Assembly: GCA_964505725.1 (NCBI GenBank)
Contig: CAZDJK010000063.1
Coordinates: 1-38,806, forward strand
Direction: 5' to 3'
From: CAVRJC01 sp964505725
Lineage (GTDB): Bacteria; Actinomycetota; Acidimicrobiia; IMCC26256; DASPTH01
Length of the DNA: 38,806 bases
Shown: piece after piece, positions 38,727 to 38,806 of the stretch
Layout of the letters: each line of letters opens with the position of its first letter
Position numbering within the stretch: the stretch's first letter is position 1
The notes under the pieces: model-generated
Databases searched by the model: none
What the model was told of the DNA's origin: nothing
The model's input: only the letters and a program-made list of their open reading frames with translations
Translations under genes and position numbers: made by a program

Positions 38727-38801
38727 GTCACGGTCGACTCCGCACCGACGTCCCGCTCATCCGAGAAAGGCTACACTGCGTAGACAGAGTCACGGTCGAC
38801 T
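38727..38801 (-). repeat. Perfect 13-bp direct repeat flanking the HIT upstream region
   Basis: GTCACGGTCGACT occurs at 38727-38739 and 38789-38801. Between the copies lie a CTAC/GTAG mini-palindrome (38771-38783), a TAGCCT -10-like hexamer on the minus strand, and an ATG. The final 92 bases of the window hold no part of thrS in any minus-strand frame. Confidence 0.55.
38728..38760 (-). other. 10-codon ORF upstream of the HIT gene
   Basis: ATG at 38760 opens MSGTSVRSRP and stops at a TGA inside the 13-bp repeat. TAGCCT lies 7 bases before this ATG, so the short ORF, rather than the HIT gene, would sit at the 5' end of a leaderless transcript. The HIT TTG follows 13 bases after the stop. A leader-peptide role is a hypothesis only. 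Confidence 0.3.
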
Positions 38802-38806
38802 AGATC

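Noticed and set aside
38771..38783. CTACACTGCGTAG as a regulator-binding palindrome
   Set aside because: Only the outer four bases on each side pair. With one copy and no regulator gene nearby, it is too weak to annotate as an operator.
1..38806. tRNA, rRNA, CRISPR, insertion sequence or prophage features
   Set aside because: No cloverleaf, no spaced identical repeats, no transposase or integrase motifs and no phage proteins were seen on either strand.

Overview
The window is a dense, roughly 70% G+C bacterial chromosome segment. Its gene order and codon use point to an actinobacterium (Actinomycetota). The order HIT, pgsA, acyltransferase, PimA-type mannosyltransferase, pdxS, pdxT, yebC, ruvC-ruvA-ruvB, yajC-secD-secF, rel, hisS, aspS, rarA, alaS, ruvX, mltG, aroE, prepilin peptidase, aroC-aroK-aroB-aroQ, Xaa-Pro peptidase is the order I remember for Mycobacterium tuberculosis Rv2613c down to Rv2535c. 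Several linkages differ (no apt, no cyclophilin, extra cassettes), so this is a distant relative. An uncultured member of class Acidimicrobiia would fit, but the sequence alone does not prove it. Nearly all genes are on the minus strand and are described here in transcription order, from right to left.

Right end (38806-32824): a HIT-family nucleotide-binding protein; a small membrane protein whose frame is broken at a G5 run; a convergent spacer with a large 16-bp-stem hairpin; a plus-strand anchored polysaccharide deacetylase; a minus-strand pair (98-aa unknown and an NTF2/SnoaL-like protein); and a plus-strand pair, an EF-G-like GTPase and a PilZ protein. These plus-strand genes split HIT from pgsA. 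Next comes phospholipid and phosphoinositide mannoside synthesis: pgsA, an acyltransferase and a GT4 glycosyltransferase (32824-29896).

Middle (29858-22068): lemA, an HtpX-like protease and a DUF3048 protein; the pyridoxal-phosphate synthase genes pdxS and pdxT; yebC; then a small coupled cassette (F420/FMN PPOX-fold protein, MocA-like nucleotidyltransferase, CoxG-like membrane-anchored SRPBCC protein) followed by a 109-aa protein with its own strong ribosome-binding site; then ruvC-ruvA-ruvB for Holliday-junction processing.

Left part (20475-1): yajC-secD-secF (protein export), the bifunctional (p)ppGpp enzyme Rel, hisS and aspS, rarA, two small envelope proteins, alaS-ruvX-mltG-aroE-prepilin peptidase as an overlapping chain, and the shikimate genes aroC-aroK-aroB-aroQ running into a truncated Xaa-Pro aminopeptidase at the window edge.

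Many neighbours overlap by 1 to 13 bases (ATGA, GTGA or TGATG), which suggests translational coupling. By contrast, aroC, alaS, hisS, rel, ruvC and pdxS each have a TAnnnT hexamer 6-8 bases before the start codon and little or no Shine-Dalgarno sequence, which suggests leaderless transcripts inside the cluster. I saw no tRNA, rRNA, CRISPR array, transposase or phage gene. The most unusual items are the convergent-spacer hairpin (37435-37505), the broken reading frame beside it, the CoxG/MocA/PPOX cassette without its usual dehydrogenase, and short upstream ORFs ending in a shared GTCGACC(A/G)TGA motif before pdxT and the HIT gene.
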